Below are positions 23,393 to 35,557 of a stretch of 64,000 nucleotides of DNA, in pieces (the stretch's first letter is position 1; every line of letters starts with the position of its first letter). The notes beneath the pieces are model-generated. The model searched no databases. It saw nothing but the letters and a program-made list of their open reading frames with translations, and was not told the origin of the DNA. Origin of the DNA: Amaurobius ferox (Eukaryota > Arthropoda > Arachnida > Araneae > Amaurobiidae); NCBI GenBank assembly GCA_951213105.1, contig OX578138.1, forward strand, positions 90,459,414 through 90,523,413, given 5' to 3'. A program made the position numbers and the translations under genes.

Positions 23393-24315
23393 TTATAGAG
23401 TTTTCTTTATGAAACGTAAAGAAAATAACCATTCTTTAATCCCATAGGAATGGAAATAATTGTAGAATGATATTTTAAAGTTTGCGGCTAAAATTTATAA
23501 AATATCAAAGCTCGTATAAGTTAAAACCTAAAAAATTTAGCTGATTAGACTAGAGGAGAAATATAAAAATACATTTTAAAACTAATTAAACAATGAAATC
23601 CTAAATTATGTTCTGTGAACTCTGTAAGTTTTGAAAGCTGAAGTAATTATTTATTTACAAATTTAATTAATCTTATAGGATAAAAGTTAACAGATTGCAC
23701 TTTCTTCTGTGATGGGTTTCGTTATCGAACGGATTTAAAGTCTACGTCTCTGAACTGATTGGATTACAATGAGCAGTTTATATCCATTGTAAGACTTCTA
23801 GAATTGCGGAATTCGTTCGAATAAAATGAAATTCTTTCCGTTTGCAAAGAAAATCAAGAGATGACACATATCGGGAAATGTACTCTAATATCGAAGAACA
23901 TTTAGCTGTTGAAGATAAGTATTATTTATTTGTGCAAAGTTGCGAACATTTAGAATTTGAATTTAGATTTGCGCCTTCTTACAGTTAGTTTATGCAATTC
24001 TGTAAAACGTTCTGCATGTTCTAAAGCCATTTTCTAGATCTAGGCATTTAATAAAAATATCGAAAAGTGGAACAGCGTTATATAGAATAGCATTATTTTT
24101 TTCTAGGCGAATGCGTTTAAACATTGAGAAATATATAAAAAGTATTTTATTTTAAATTCAGTGGCAGATAAAATATCTAATGTTTGGACGTCATTATTAA
24201 ATGAAATTTTCCATGAGACGTTCCAAGATTCTGTTGTAATAGAGTCTGAATTAAAACAGTGTCATAGGATTTGTCTACTGCAAAACGAATTATGGATTTT
24301 TACTATCTGAATACC
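23393..24315. other. No gene seen
   Basis: AT-rich, no supported feature. Confidence 0.5.
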
Positions 24316-24540
24316 GCCGACGTGGTTGTCGAGTGGTAAAGGCAAGCGTTTCCGTAGCAATCGCTCGACCGCCAGGTTGTGGGTTCGAGCCCCACGTTAG
24401 GCATGGTTGTTTGTGTTGTGGGTGCAATGTGATCAAATTTCGTGTTTCTAGAAAAATTTAAAATGAATGCTTTCAATGAAAGCGGTATGGCCAGGCGTTT
24501 CCCGGTCCGGCCCGGTCCAGCCGGAAGCAGTGTAGCAACT
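24316..24540 (+). mobile_element. tRNA-headed SINE, second type
   Basis: 24316-24403 is tRNA-like: GTGGTTGTCGAGTGGTAAAG (A box of Leu/Ser type) and GGGTTCGAGCCCCA (B box), about 88 nt, with partly paired ends. The body differs from the 6196 SINE after about 15 bp, though both have a GGCATGG(A/T)TGTT junction. The body contains a GGCCCGGTCC run. No clear target duplication; right end approximate. Confidence 0.65.
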
Positions 24541-25165
24541 TAATGTGCCAGCCTGAGTTTGACCTGATGGTCAAACCAGCCAGAAAATTAGCCTACTCGT
24601 CCATTGAAAAATCTCTGTTAGATGACCTTCCGGATTTTTCAATGTTTTATAACGTGGCAACTCTTGAAAACCTTATTATCGACGTCTCGGATACTGTAGA
24701 CAAGGTGCCTACCAGCCCAGAGACTGGACCAGTCAGAAACACATGGATATTTCTTATTCGTGAAAACATCTATGTTGATTGGAATGTTCTTTATTGAGCA
24801 TGCTTCTGCACTGACAGAAATTTCACACCGAAATTACACCCGACCCTTACCGATAGTATATGTGTTCCAACTTGGCTTCCCATACCATTGAGTATCAGAC
24901 CGATCCGATCCGAAAAGATTTGTATTCAGATGTATTAAAAACATGCATTTGTGAAATTTTTGTACAAATAACTCAATTAAAAGTTGGTTTATTGTAAACA
25001 ATTATTGTTACATGGCTGAAATCAACACTAATTTTATGTATCCTATTAAAATTCATTTAATTTTTATCAAAATTAAATATGTTTGATCAGACTTTTAAAA
25101 GAATAAACCCAAGACCGGTTACGCCCCGCCACAAACAGTGTTAATAAACTCAAGATGGTACGGTC
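24541..25165. other. Unassigned; one 84-residue frame
   Basis: 24543-24797 is an open frame with normal-looking amino-acid use (KPARKLAYSSIEKSLLDDLP) but no domain that I recognise and no splice or promoter context. It could be an exon or chance. The remainder is AT-rich. Confidence 0.3.
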
Positions 25166-26093
25166 CTTAGGTCGCCGGGCTTAAGCCAGTGAATCCGAAC
25201 ATAAACAGACATTTAGCTTTTGAACCAAAGCGGCCCTTAAACACAACAGACGATCGGGCATCGCCCGATCGCCCAGTCCCACCCTGACAACTATGCTAAT
25301 AAAAACAAAACAAAGAATTACTATTAGTGCGTTAGCATCCGACAAAAATATTAACTTTAAATGTGCACTTTTGGTTCGGGCACCATTGAAAATAACTTTT
25401 CTGTCCCTTAGGTCGCCGGGCTTAAGCCAGTGAATCCGAACATAAGCAGACATTTAGCTTTTGAACCAAAGCGGCCCTCAAACACAACAGACCATCGGGC
25501 ATCGCCCGATCGCCCAGTCCCACCCTGACAACTATGCTAATAAAAACAAAACAAAGAATTACTATTAGTGCGTTAGCATCCGACAAAAATATTAACTTTA
25601 AATGTGCACTTTTGGTTCGGGCACCATTGAAAATATTTTTTCTGTGCCTTAGGTCGCCGGGCTTAAGCCAGTGAATCCGAACATAAGCAGACATTTAGCT
25701 TTTGAACCAAAGCGGCCCTCAAACACAACAGACCATCGGGCATCGCCCGATCGCCCAGTCCCACCCTGACAACTATGCTATTAAAAACAAAACAAAGAAT
25801 TACTATTAGTGCGTTAGCATCCGACAAAAATATTAACTTTAAATGTGCACTTTTGGTTCGGGCACCATTGAAAATAACTTTTCTGTCCCTTAGGTCGCCG
25901 GGCTTAAGCCAGTGAATCCGAACATAAGCAGACATTTAGCTTTTGAACCAAAGCGGCCCTCAAACGCAACAGACCATCGGGCATCGCCCGATCGCCCAGT
26001 CCAAACCTGCCAACTATGCTAATAAAAACAAAACAAAGAATTACAATTAGTGCGTTAGCATCCGACAAAAATATTAACTTTAAATGTGCACTT
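25166..26093. repeat. 241-bp tandem satellite, 3.8 units
   Basis: Units start at CTTAGGTCGCCGGGCTTAAG at 25166, 25407, 25648 and 25889; the last is cut at about 26093. Units differ at only a few positions. Each contains GCATCGCCCGATCG, a near palindrome, and CGGGCACCATTGAAAATAAC. The 90-residue minus-strand frames in each unit arise because the repeat lacks stops in that frame; 241 is not a multiple of 3, so they cannot join into one repetitive protein. Confidence 0.9.
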
Positions 26094-26477
26094 TTTACGA
26101 TTTTCGTCCAGATCATTTTCTTTAATATTGAGGGACCCAGATCTTTAACAAATGAATCGATTTAATGAATAATGGCTCATTTTGTGTCTTCTAGTGGGAG
26201 GTACATACTTTATTTGAAGAACTTGAAGATACATTTGATTTGGAATTTCAAAAATTAAAAAATACATATATAAATTTTTGGCCGTTTTCTCAGTGTTGAC
26301 GCACCTACAGTCTAAATTACTGCATCGATTTTGGATCAATAACGCTTCATTTTGTGAATTCTGGTAACAGGAATATAAATATTTTTAAACTTATTGATAT
26401 ATTTATTTTGAATTTCAAATATTGAAAAGAAACACATGGATAAACGGTGCTCGACGATGAAGTATGCAAAAAACTTG
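26094..26477. other. No gene seen
   Basis: AT-rich sequence between the satellite and a tRNA-like SINE head. Confidence 0.45.
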
Positions 26478-26600
26478 CTGCCCCAACCTGGAATCGAACA
26501 CTGAATCTTCGAACTGGCCACCCGATACTCAACCGTTGAGCTATACTGATGAAATTGCAAGTTCTTCTCGTCGAAGTGGATTCTGCATTCTCCACCCTCT
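26478..26600 (-). mobile_element. tRNA-headed SINE, third type, 5' part
   Basis: On the minus strand, ATAGCTCAACGGTTGAG is an A-box-like D arm and GTGTTCGATTCCAGG a B box about 35 bp later. Upstream lies AATCCACTTCGACGAGAAG, which is also found ahead of the tRNA-like unit at 27290-27375. So these two are the same SINE family, with a leader ahead of the tRNA part. Right boundary uncertain. Confidence 0.6.
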
Positions 26601-27101
26601 AATGTCAGATTGGCAGACAACTGTCAATCTGACTGAGCACCTTCTGCAATTTTTACCCCAGGTTAGCCTCCTCCTACTACTATTCATCATCCTCTTAATT
26701 TGTCATCCTCTTACAATCGGCGCTAAATCTTCCAGCGTCCACTGAATACCGACTAATCGTACTAGGGTAAAATAAAAAAAAAATTATAAAAGAAAACTAT
26801 GTTAACTGTTCATATTTTCTCGGTTCTTTCTTTCTCTTTTGACCCTTTTATTTGTATTTTTTCTAATTTTTCTTTTGGGAATTTTATTCTAAATTTCTGT
26901 TGTATATTCTTAAATTTTAATCTATTTTTCATAATGTTATTATACCTCACTCTGAATTTTATTTTTCAATGATCTTTTCATCTATATTCGCAATAACCCT
27001 TTTCCCATTATTGAAAAATGGACGTACTTGTCAAGTTCAAATATAATGTAAAACTGTCTGTTTAATCACTATATTTTTCATCACTTGTTATCTTTTTAGA
27101 T
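26601..27101. other. No gene seen
   Basis: T-rich DNA with no supported coding or RNA feature. Confidence 0.45.
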
Positions 27102-27418
27102 CAAACTAAATGTTCGTTTGGCGGGATGGTAGACCTCCGGTGCCTCCTGAGTGCAGGAGGTATACTTTCCCGGCCGTGAAGCTAGCTACTCTAAACCCAC
27201 TATGTGAGTCGCATTGTGACCTGGGGTCTTGAGACTTCCAACATATTTACACTAACCTACAGGGTTGATTTGTTCGGGCGCCATTGAAAATAACTTTTCC
27301 GTCCCAACCGGAAATTGAACCCCAGATTTCCCAACTAGCCATCCGACGCTCTACCGTTGAGCAACTAGGACGGAATTGCAAGATCTTGTCGTTGAAGTGG
27401 ATTCTACAAATTAAATGT
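27102..27418 (-). mobile_element. tRNA-headed SINE, third type, near full length
   Basis: Minus strand: leader AATCCACTTCAACGACAAG, then a tRNA-like unit at 27375-27300 with paired ends (CCGTCC and GGACGG), D arm GCTCAACGGTAGAGC and B box GGGGTTCAATTTCC. Body continues through TTATTTTCAATGGCGCCCG to the left edge. Flanks AAACTAAATGT (27103-27113) and AAATTAAATGT (27408-27418) look like a target duplication with one change. The TTTTCAATGGCGCCCGAAC block is shared with every unit of the 241-bp satellite. Confidence 0.6.
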
Positions 27419-27680
27419 ACAATGCCTGCTTTATGATTGCTCTGAAATAGCGTTTGAAAATATTTTTAGAAAGAGTATCAAAATCTCACAAAATCTGCAC
27501 TTCATGGTAAAATATTTCTCCGCCGTATATAAAACTAAAAAGTCTTTCCAAAACAGTTATGAAACCCAAAAAGATTTGCGCAGAACTAACCACATACTTC
27601 TAGTTTTAGGCACCCTGCCAAAGAATCCGAACCCTCCTTCAAATCACACGTAGACCTTTTTAATCATAGTAAATTAAAAA
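27419..27680. other. No gene seen
   Basis: Short unassigned spacer. Confidence 0.4.
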
Positions 27681-28385
27681 ATCTGATGTGGGCAGCACAT
27701 GACTTTCCTTATATAACGCATTGAAATTACTACTTTCACAGTTAAAAATGTTATTCTTATAGAAGATACTTATATTATTTCAAAGAAATTGAATTTTCTT
27801 CAATTAGTTGCCATTTTCACTGAGTTAGCGTCATTTTTGTCCATTTGGCGAGATTTTCGTAAATTTGGCAATATTTAAAAATGTCGCCAAGGTGGCGACA
27901 TTTCTCTAACTTCGTCGCCAAAATCTCGCCAAGCGTTATGGATGGAGAAGTAAATTATTCTTACAGAGGATAAATGACTATTGGAGTTCAAATACAGAAG
28001 TATTACTCAAAGTTTCTCTTCTCGAGAATGGAACGAGTTAGATCCACAAGAATGATGTCACTAAATGTATCGCATGATATTATATATGAAAAGTGAACAT
28101 CTTTTTTAAGAGTTATCATTTTTTTTTAATTTATGGGATGTTTTGATTAATTTATTTGAAAAATGTGGAATATCTCGAGAACGGTTCATGCTAGCGTTCT
28201 AAAGTTTATGTCAATCGTTTTCTAAGGAAAATTTACATAAGAAATGTCTATTTGTGTAACTTTATTAAATGCTTTGATTTTTTGATGATTTTTTCAAAAT
28301 TTCACTCGAAAATTTAAGGGGTTCTGAACATTCAATTGTGTTTTAAAGTAATAGGTTTCCAGTATTTACGGATCAGTATTTACGT
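27681..28385 (-). repeat. Family H repeat, subfamily I, truncated
   Basis: Begins with the ATCTGATGTGGGCAGCACAT terminus, includes the GGCGA palindrome region at 27870-27950 and ATCTCGAGAACGGTTCATGC, and stops near TCCAGTATTTACGG before the microsatellite and hairpin. Confidence 0.7.
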
Positions 28386-30012
28386 ATATAAGGATTTTTA
28401 TTTTTCCAGTATTTACGTATATAAGGAATGTAAAAAACTGATAAGACTGAAAAGGGTCCATTACGTAGAAAGTTCTTCGGCAGACTAGAGCTATTCATTT
28501 TGAATTTCATAAGAGTTTTGGAAGTGGAGTTTGGGAATTTTAAAAGTTGATATTTGTTAAAAGACATATAAACACAGATCCAGCCGTTGAAGTTAAAACA
28601 ACGTTTGATTTCCCTGAATCAAAAAATTTATAAAGAAAAAAAAAAGAAAAAAAAGGTTATAAAATTTAAAGAGTAGTTAAAAAATTACTGAAAGTATTTC
28701 TTCCAATTTTGATTATAAAATGACTCATTCAAATGAAATAATCCTCATTTAAAAAAAATATTATACAACTTTATATAATATTATACAACTCATTTTAAAA
28801 ACAATTATACAACTGTAGTTTGTATAACGTTACCACAGCAGAGCAAATATAGTTGGGTGTCAGGAATAGGTATCAAATATATAAAAGCAGTTTTCAATTG
28901 AAAATTATCACGCTTCTTGTCTAATTGTATTATGTATAATTCAACAATTAAGTATTCCTATGAATAAAATAGAGGTTTTGTTTATTGCGCTGGTTATAAA
29001 ATGATTATATTCGCTATAATAATATCTCGGCATCACATATAGTAAATGAAAATTAATAAAATCAAAGCACTTTAAAATAAAATATGTATTTAATCACACT
29101 AAAAAACATTAAGAAAGCATATTAAAATCTCATGCGCTATCGGATGGAGAACGTCTCATTTGGCTGTGATGAAGGACGTTTTACTTCTAAAAGCGCTTGG
29201 GCTTTTAATGTCGAAAACCCAGACCGTCTAACTCGTCCTAGGACATGAGCAGCTGTTTGGACGGCCGGGGGGCTTTGCGTATTTTTTAACGTATTTTAGT
29301 GTGATCAAATAAAAACTTTTATTCTAAAGTGTTTTAATGTTTTAAACATCCAGTATATTTAATAAACTATTCATACACCCTAACGAATTCACACATTGTT
29401 AATTCAGGAATGACTTATTAAATATGCATGAGACTAAATTCGTTGACTTTTGTACTTGTATCTCTGAATATAGATTATTTATATTTAAAAAAAATCTGAC
29501 CAATTCTGAGCATTCCACTTTATGCATATTTTACGACACAAATTGTTGTCTTTCCCAGATCCGCATATATCCTTGTCAAACCCAACAATATACGCTGAAA
29601 TGGTTGTGGTGGAAAATGATACGGAAATGTTGGATCAGCCTGCCCGTAATCCACACCTGAACAACACGAAACACATCTGGAACAACATTCAACCCCTATT
29701 TTTATCTCAACCTAAGAAAATATACGAGAATATTTCGGAAAGTAATTTCTAAAGTCTCTGTAATAAGATTGTTTGCTTTGCACTTTGTACAATATGGTAT
29801 TAATCGGTGAATATATGGACTGTAGACATTAAATAATCACCCTATCGGTTCCACATACTTTTATTTACACTCTAAAGTTTGACCAGCAACTCTGTGAAGC
29901 TGTAAAAGACAATGATCTGTTTCATGAAAATGAAAAAAAATATATAATTACCAAGAATAACCGGTAATAAGCTGAATTCAAATTCAATTTTCTGGGTTTA
30001 AAGAACAAAAAA
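28386..30012. other. No gene; short SINE tail at 29211-29270
   Basis: AT-rich. 29211-29270 (GAAAACCCAGACCGTC ... GGACATGAGCAGC ... CGGCCGGGG) is a sister of the SINE tail at 12951. The frames at 29424-29752 include NPHLNNTKHIWNNIQPL, faintly like the end of a Tc1-type transposase, too little to call. Nothing else seen. Confidence 0.4.
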
Positions 30013-30778
30013 TCTGATGTGGGCAACAAATGACTTTCCTTATATAATGCAATGAATTTGCTACTTTTACAGTTAATAAAAATATTATTCTTATAGTAGA
30101 TACTTATATTCTTTCCAAGATATTGAATTTTCTTCAATTAGTCGTTATTTTCATTGATTTAGCGTCATTTTTATCAATTTGGCGAGATTTTTGTTAATTT
30201 GGTAACAATTAAAACTGTTGCCAAGTTGGCGACATTCCGCCAAATTCGTCGCCAAAATCTCGCCAAGTTTTATGGATTGAGAAATAAGTTATTCTTACAG
30301 CAGATATATGACTATTGGCGTTCAAATACAAAAGTATTACTCGAAGTATCTTTCTTCATGAATGGAATGAGCTAGATCCACGAGAATAATGTCACCAAAT
30401 TTATCGCATGGTATTACACATGAAAAGTGAACATGTTTCTCAATAGGAAATATTTTTTTTATTTTATATAACTTTGTGATAATTTTTTTAAAAAATGTGC
30501 AATATCTCGAGAACAGTTCATGTTAGCGTTCTAAAATTTATGTCAATCGTTTTCAAATGAAAAATTACATAAGAAATGTCTATTTGCGTAACTTTATTAG
30601 CGGTTTTGTTTTTTGGATGATTTTTTTCAAAATTTCACTCGAAAATTTAGGGAGATTCTGAACATTCGATTGCGTATAAAAACATTAGGCCTCCAGTCTT
30701 TACGGATTGTGATTTTTGTACCAAATTTCTTTCGAATCGGTCCATTCGTTCGTAAGTTATCGTCTCCACAGGCTCACT

Positions 30779-30819
<41 letters not shown>

Positions 30820-31013
30820 TTTCACACACACACACACATACGTTCACATACACACACATACTTTCACACATACACACACACACAGATATCACTTCAAAAA
30901 TGTTTGATTCGTGATCAGGGATGCTTGAAACGTGCTCTCCCGTCGAAAACTCGAATTCGAATTTTCGACCCCGTCACAATACTTTCCTTACACATTATGT
31001 ATATAAGGAAATT
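30013..31013 (-). repeat. Family H repeat, subfamily I, complete
   Basis: Runs from TCTGATGTGGGCAACAAATG to a TTTCCTTACACATTATGTATATAAGGAAA hairpin region. In order: terminus, GGCGA palindrome (30180-30265), GAGATATTGC-type segment, CAATCGAATGTTC equivalent, CA microsatellite (30780-30880), TTCGAATTTTCGACC equivalent, terminal hairpin. About 1.0 kb; non-coding. Best reference copy in the window, with 42718-43675 in the other orientation. Confidence 0.7.
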
Positions 31014-32946
31014 AAAAAGTGGCTCTTATATTGATGACATAACGGATTTCTGAATCAATAATACTCCAATTCGGTGATATCCTTCTTTAAATACTTTTAA
31101 GAACACTGTGTTTTATAATTTATTTATTTAATACATTTAAGTTAAATATACCGTCTTCTAAAATTCAAATTCAGGATTTTGTACCGTACTAGAAATATCC
31201 ACTTAGAATTATTCAATTATTTCCCATTTCCTACGGAAATGCGTACACACAGAAAAGTAACTTCTGAGTAAAGAAATTAAACTCAACATTAAATTCAAAT
31301 TGGTAAATTGGTAGGTTAAAAAATAACTTTGGCTTATTAAACTACAAAACGAAAAACATGGTAATCCTTACTTTTGCATAGAATTGAAACTGCATGAAGA
31401 ATTACATAAAAACACACTGTAATCATTTTTTATGTATCCCCTGGTTCGCGGTACAAACATCCCTAACTCTCACAGTGCTTGCAAAGTGTTCGTATATGAC
31501 GGGCCTAAATAGAAAAACTTGACCTTACCGAATATATATTTATCAGTAAAGAAAACTCAAGGAAATGTGTTACTGTACATTGAGAACAAACACATACCCA
31601 GATTTAGCAATCCCTATTTAAGATCTTGAAATATATGGATCAAACAGCTAGTTTAGCAATCTTTACACTGCAGAAAATACGCACATAGTTGTCCTATAGG
31701 AAGCAGAATTCTAGGTCTTCTGCAGAAAGTACAAAATCATTCTGTTACATAACGAATTTACCATAACTTTTTAACTGATGAAATGCAGTTCTCGCATTAG
31801 ATTGAATTGGAATATTTTGGTGTTCTAGTGTTCCTTTTGTGTACACTAGGACTAATTTTGTCTGGACTTACAGTTTAAAGTATACTCCTAAATACTATAA
31901 ACATGTATGCATACGTAAAGATTGTCATGCTTACCCGGAATTCGAACCCGCCTACAATAGATCTGAAGACCAAAGAAAAGCTCGTTTGGTTACAGGTGTT
32001 TTATGCGACTAAGCGAAAATCCCCACCGGGTAGAATGTGGGTATTTGATACTGTAGGCAGTCTGCTATTAAGCGTTTTGAAAGCTTAGTATTTCCTTCAA
32101 ATAGCAACCAGATTTATATATATTTTTTTATTTTCTGGTAAATAAACCTGAAAGATATGTCTGCAGTATAGGTAACGTATAAGGAAGAATGCATGAATTA
32201 AATATATTAATTCCAAATATTCTTTGAAGGACTAACAATTGTTTGATAAATAAAATATTATATACTCCAAATATACACTATATGACAAATTCGTAATTAA
32301 ATCATTTTTACTCCAATAATTTGCTATTAAAGTTAACGGCACACACAGCCAGAATAAATATTTTTGTCTATATTTTCCAGGTCCTGAATTTTAAAATCTC
32401 GCACACATTTATTCTTTTCATTAAGTAAATGCAGCGAGCGCTTTACTTCGAAATTTATCTTTGCTGCATAAGCAAAAAATAGTGCTTGCTTAGTTTTTGA
32501 ATCCTCAACAAAGTCAAAAAAGGGAAATCAAGGTAAGTGGTTGTTTAATTAGGCGCACACATTCTGTTTATACAGTCAGTGGAACTTGTTGACATAAGCA
32601 TTCTTTATTTCTAGGGCAATTTAGTCGGGACACATTTTAACCTTAGAATCTTATTCTAACGTATTTTAACGGGATTTTAGTAAGAAAACTGTTCTCTCTG
32701 CCTGTATGTCTCTATTTATTAAAAAAAATTGGCAGTAAAGTAGTCAAATTACTATGGATAACGTGATATATTTTTTTTCGAAATGTCCTCATTGGCAATT
32801 TCGGAAAACATCACTAAATTAATTAAAATGGAAACAAAGTGTCGAAAATTATATAATCACGGATACATAAGTTTATATTCTCTGACAATTTCTGTCGCTT
32901 TGTGGCAATTATAATTTGATGTTCTTGATACAAAATATAGTGAGTG
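31014..32946. other. No gene seen
   Basis: AT-rich, without a recognisable coding region. GGGTTCGAATTCC on the minus strand at about 31936 resembles a tRNA B box but has no matching A box. Confidence 0.5.
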
Positions 32947-32970
32947 AAGCCAACAGGGAAATTTGAAAAG

Positions 32971-33046
32971 GCCTAGGGGGGTGGTGACCCCTAGTTCCCC
33001 GGTTAAAAGTCGACTTTTATTCCATAGGAAACACTCCCGGAGCCGA
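32971..33046 (+). other. Conserved GC-rich hairpin motif, copy C1
   Basis: TAGGGGGGTGGTGACCCCTA folds as a hairpin; it is followed by TTCCCCGGTTAA, a second perfect hairpin (AAAAGTCGACTTTT) and GGAAACACTCCCGGAGCCG. Antisense to the adjacent RT. See the finding on this motif. Confidence 0.6.
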
Positions 33047-33254
33047 AAAATACCTGAGGCCAATCTCCGTACAAACGTCAAAGCAAAAGACGCACAAAAT
33101 AGTCCGAACAAGGAACAAATGGACTCCATTACGAAGTTGTAAAAGCAAGGGTATACATACAAAGTCAGAATTCAGAGTGACAACACACAAGAAAAGTAAA
33201 ACGGCCAACTGAAATCCCTCAGTCAAAAGTGAGAAGGGAGTAGAGTGTATAGGA

Positions 33255-34094
33255 CTAACACCATCGTTGCCATTTATAACCCAAAACTAAACGTTTTCCA
33301 AAATCATTTTCAAATGCGTTGACTGTTTTATTATGATAGGTATTATAAATATGTCTGAGGAATCCAAGGGGATAGTCTTGTTTGATAGCCTCCTTGATAA
33401 ATATAACATCACTTTTTATACGGTCTTTTTTATAAGTATGCAAGCGGGCGTTCCGTATAAAGTGATTCATTACGATATTACGAAAAACTTTCCGACTTAA
33501 ATTAGACCTCCAATTGATAATATAATTCACTTTAATCTTGAAATGTCGTCTTTTATCATAAAGTATCGTATACAAGGGTTCATCTTCAGCGAAGTGAATG
33601 ATAATATCCAAGTAATTAATTTCGTCGGCAGAATCTGCAGGAGTTTCAATTAAATCCAATTGTGCAGGGTAAAAGTCGAAGTTAAATTTAATATTGGTTT
33701 TTTGATGTGCCACAAGTATATCATCCACAAAACGGAAATACGGCAATTCGTTTAATATATGTGTGCCTTTTTCATAGTGATGGAGGTATAGATCTGCCAT
33801 CATCGAGGAGCAGCCTCCCCCCATAGGTATACCTTTTACTTGCCTATAATAATTCAAACCATTGAATAAGACGTTTTCAAAAAGCACAATATCCAAGATA
33901 GCCTTGAATTTGTGTAAAGCTATGTATTTATGTAGGTGATATTGACTATGGATACTGTTTTGTGCGTCTTTTGCTTTGACGTTTGTACGGAGATTGGCCT
34001 CAGGTATTTTTCGGCTCCGGGAGTGTTTCCTATGGAATAAAAGTCGACTTTTAACCGGGGAACTAGAGGTCACCACCCCCCTAGGCCTTTTCAA
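33255..34094 (-). pseudogene. Naiad-type reverse transcriptase, truncated and fused to pseudo-LTR
   Basis: Open frame of 279 codons. Residues 1-46 are translated pseudo-LTR, not protein-domain sequence. From about residue 47 (IHSQYHLHKYIALHKFKAIL) the frame joins a Penelope-like RT just before motif B: KGIPMGGGCSS (~88-98), YFRFVDDILV (~118; motif C Asp pair intact), then the thumb (WRSNLSRKVFRNIV). The endonuclease, the CxC region, fingers and motif A are missing, so it cannot be an active polymerase. About half of RT residues differ from the 36-41 kb pair, so it is a separate family. Confidence 0.85.
34011..34087 (-). other. Conserved GC-rich hairpin motif, copy C2
   Basis: Inverted copy of C1 with one base changed in the first hairpin (GACCTC for GACCCC). 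Sense with respect to the RT and upstream of it. Confidence 0.6.
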
Positions 34095-34154
34095 ATTTCC
34101 CTGTTGGCTTTTCTCCCCCCCCCCTTTTTTGAGATTTCTTTGTAGAATTTTTCT

Positions 34155-34401
<247 letters not shown>

Positions 34402-34446
34402 TACCTGAAAAGTATAAAAATGAAAGAAAGCAATATATCAAAGAAT

Positions 34447-34517
34447 GGCTGGGGGGGTTGTGACCCCCACTCCCCGGTTAAGCCAGCTATGCGTCTAGAC
34501 AACACTCCCGGAAGCCG
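34447..34517 (+). other. Conserved GC-rich hairpin motif, copy B (isolated pseudo-LTR piece)
   Basis: GGCTGGGGGGGTTGTGACCC, then CCCCGGTTAA, and ACAACACTCCCGGAAGCCG. Same layout as C1 and A but diverged. It sits between two (TA)n tracts with no RT attached, so it looks like a solo pseudo-LTR fragment of a third Naiad family. Confidence 0.55.
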
Positions 34518-34706
34518 ATATATTGCACAAATATGAATACCGAAGTATCAAAAATATTTTAAAAAGGATTTTAAAAAAGGATTTAAAAAGGAGGTTACAA
34601 AACTTGAAAGTGTGGAGTACCCAGAAGACTCGTATTTTAAAACTGTACTATTAGTTTAACACTCACAAAACTAAAGGCAATAAGAAACAAACATATAGAT
34701 TTATAT

Positions 34707-34710
34707 AATA

Positions 34711-34746
<36 letters not shown>
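34707..34746. repeat. (TA)n microsatellite
   Basis: Short TA tract at the left edge of a foldback structure. Confidence 0.85.
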
Positions 34747-34748
<2 letters not shown>

Positions 34749-34854
34749 TTATTATTTTTATTTATATTAATTAGTAACTACTATATGGTAGGTACAATTT
34801 AAAATCCAACAATTGTAAACTTGCGCATATGCAGCAGAATTTTTCAATGTGTCA

Positions 34855-35505
34855 AAAATAAAGATAGAGATAAGGAAGCTAATATAAAACATGAAATAAA
34901 TGGCATATCCTAGTTCAATAACATTAAAGAGGTTAAATGATATCCGTTAAAGAGGATTTGTAACATAATATCTAACTATAGGAAAACATTGATATCAGAT
35001 AATTAAAATTGATCTTAATTTTATACTAAATGTTGATGTAAGCAATAAAAGATGGGAATTAAATTAACAATTTACAAGAGCAATACATACAATCTAAGCA
35101 CGTGCGTCAAATTAATGTTAAATGCTGGAGGCCCAAAATAATAAAATGACAAAAATTTAATGAAGAAAATATATAAATTTGAATAAATGGAATTGGATAA
35201 AACCTCTATGGTTGCTACTTTTCAAGGATCTTTAATCGGCAGAGGTTCTAAATGTATTTCATATTATGTTTTATTGATTATATCACCTTTTAGTGATAAG
35301 TTAAGTTATAGTTAAGATATAGTTAAGTTATAGTTAAGTTTAGTTATAATTAAGATACGTTTCAATTCTCTGGTATCAAAGTTTTCCTTTAGTTAGATAT
35401 TATATTTCAAATCTTCTTTGACGGATATCATTTAACCTCTCCAATGTTATTGAACTCGGGTATGCCATTTATTTCATGTTCTATATTAGATTCTTTATTT
35501 CTATT

Positions 35506-35510
<5 letters not shown>
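34855..35510. repeat. Foldback sequence, ~190-bp inverted arms
   Basis: 34855-35045 and 35320-35510 are imperfect inverted copies: left AACATGAAATAAATGGCATA and GGTTAAATGATATCCGT appear reversed on the right at 35480 and 35425. The loop (35046-35319) has a GTTATAGTTAAG tandem run near 35300-35350. Each end adjoins a (TA)n tract. Could be a MITE or another inverted retroelement tail; no coding content. Confidence 0.65.

Positions 35511-35552
<42 letters not shown>
35507..35552. repeat. (TA)n microsatellite
   Basis: TA tract just outside the left Naiad arm; its partner on the right side is the tract at 41511. Confidence 0.85.

Positions 35553-35557
<5 letters not shown>

Larger units (their letters stand above)
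32947..34107 (-). mobile_element. Truncated Naiad-type element flanked by inverted pseudo-LTR copies
   Basis: 32947-33103 (+) and 33954-34107 (-) are near-identical inverted copies of a ~155-bp sequence (from GAAGCCAACAGGGAAATTTG to GCAAAAGACGCACAAAA). Between them, on the minus strand, lies a 5'-truncated RT. Inverted partial copies around a truncated body are known for Penelope-like elements. A (TA)n tract lies 50 bp to the right, fitting the reported microsatellite bias. Confidence 0.75.

Noticed and set aside
24316..24403. A functional Leu/Ser tRNA gene (likewise 6196-6286, 26478-26555 and 27300-27375)
   Set aside because: Stems are imperfect and each runs into a SINE body without a T-run terminator.
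25181..26116. Four similar 90-residue minus-strand frames as a tandem gene family
   Set aside because: They follow the 241-bp satellite unit, overlap at their ends, start codons are repeat sequence, and 241 is not a multiple of three.
31930..31950. tRNA-like B box on the minus strand (GGGTTCGAATTCC)
   Set aside because: No A box at the expected distance and no foldable tRNA.
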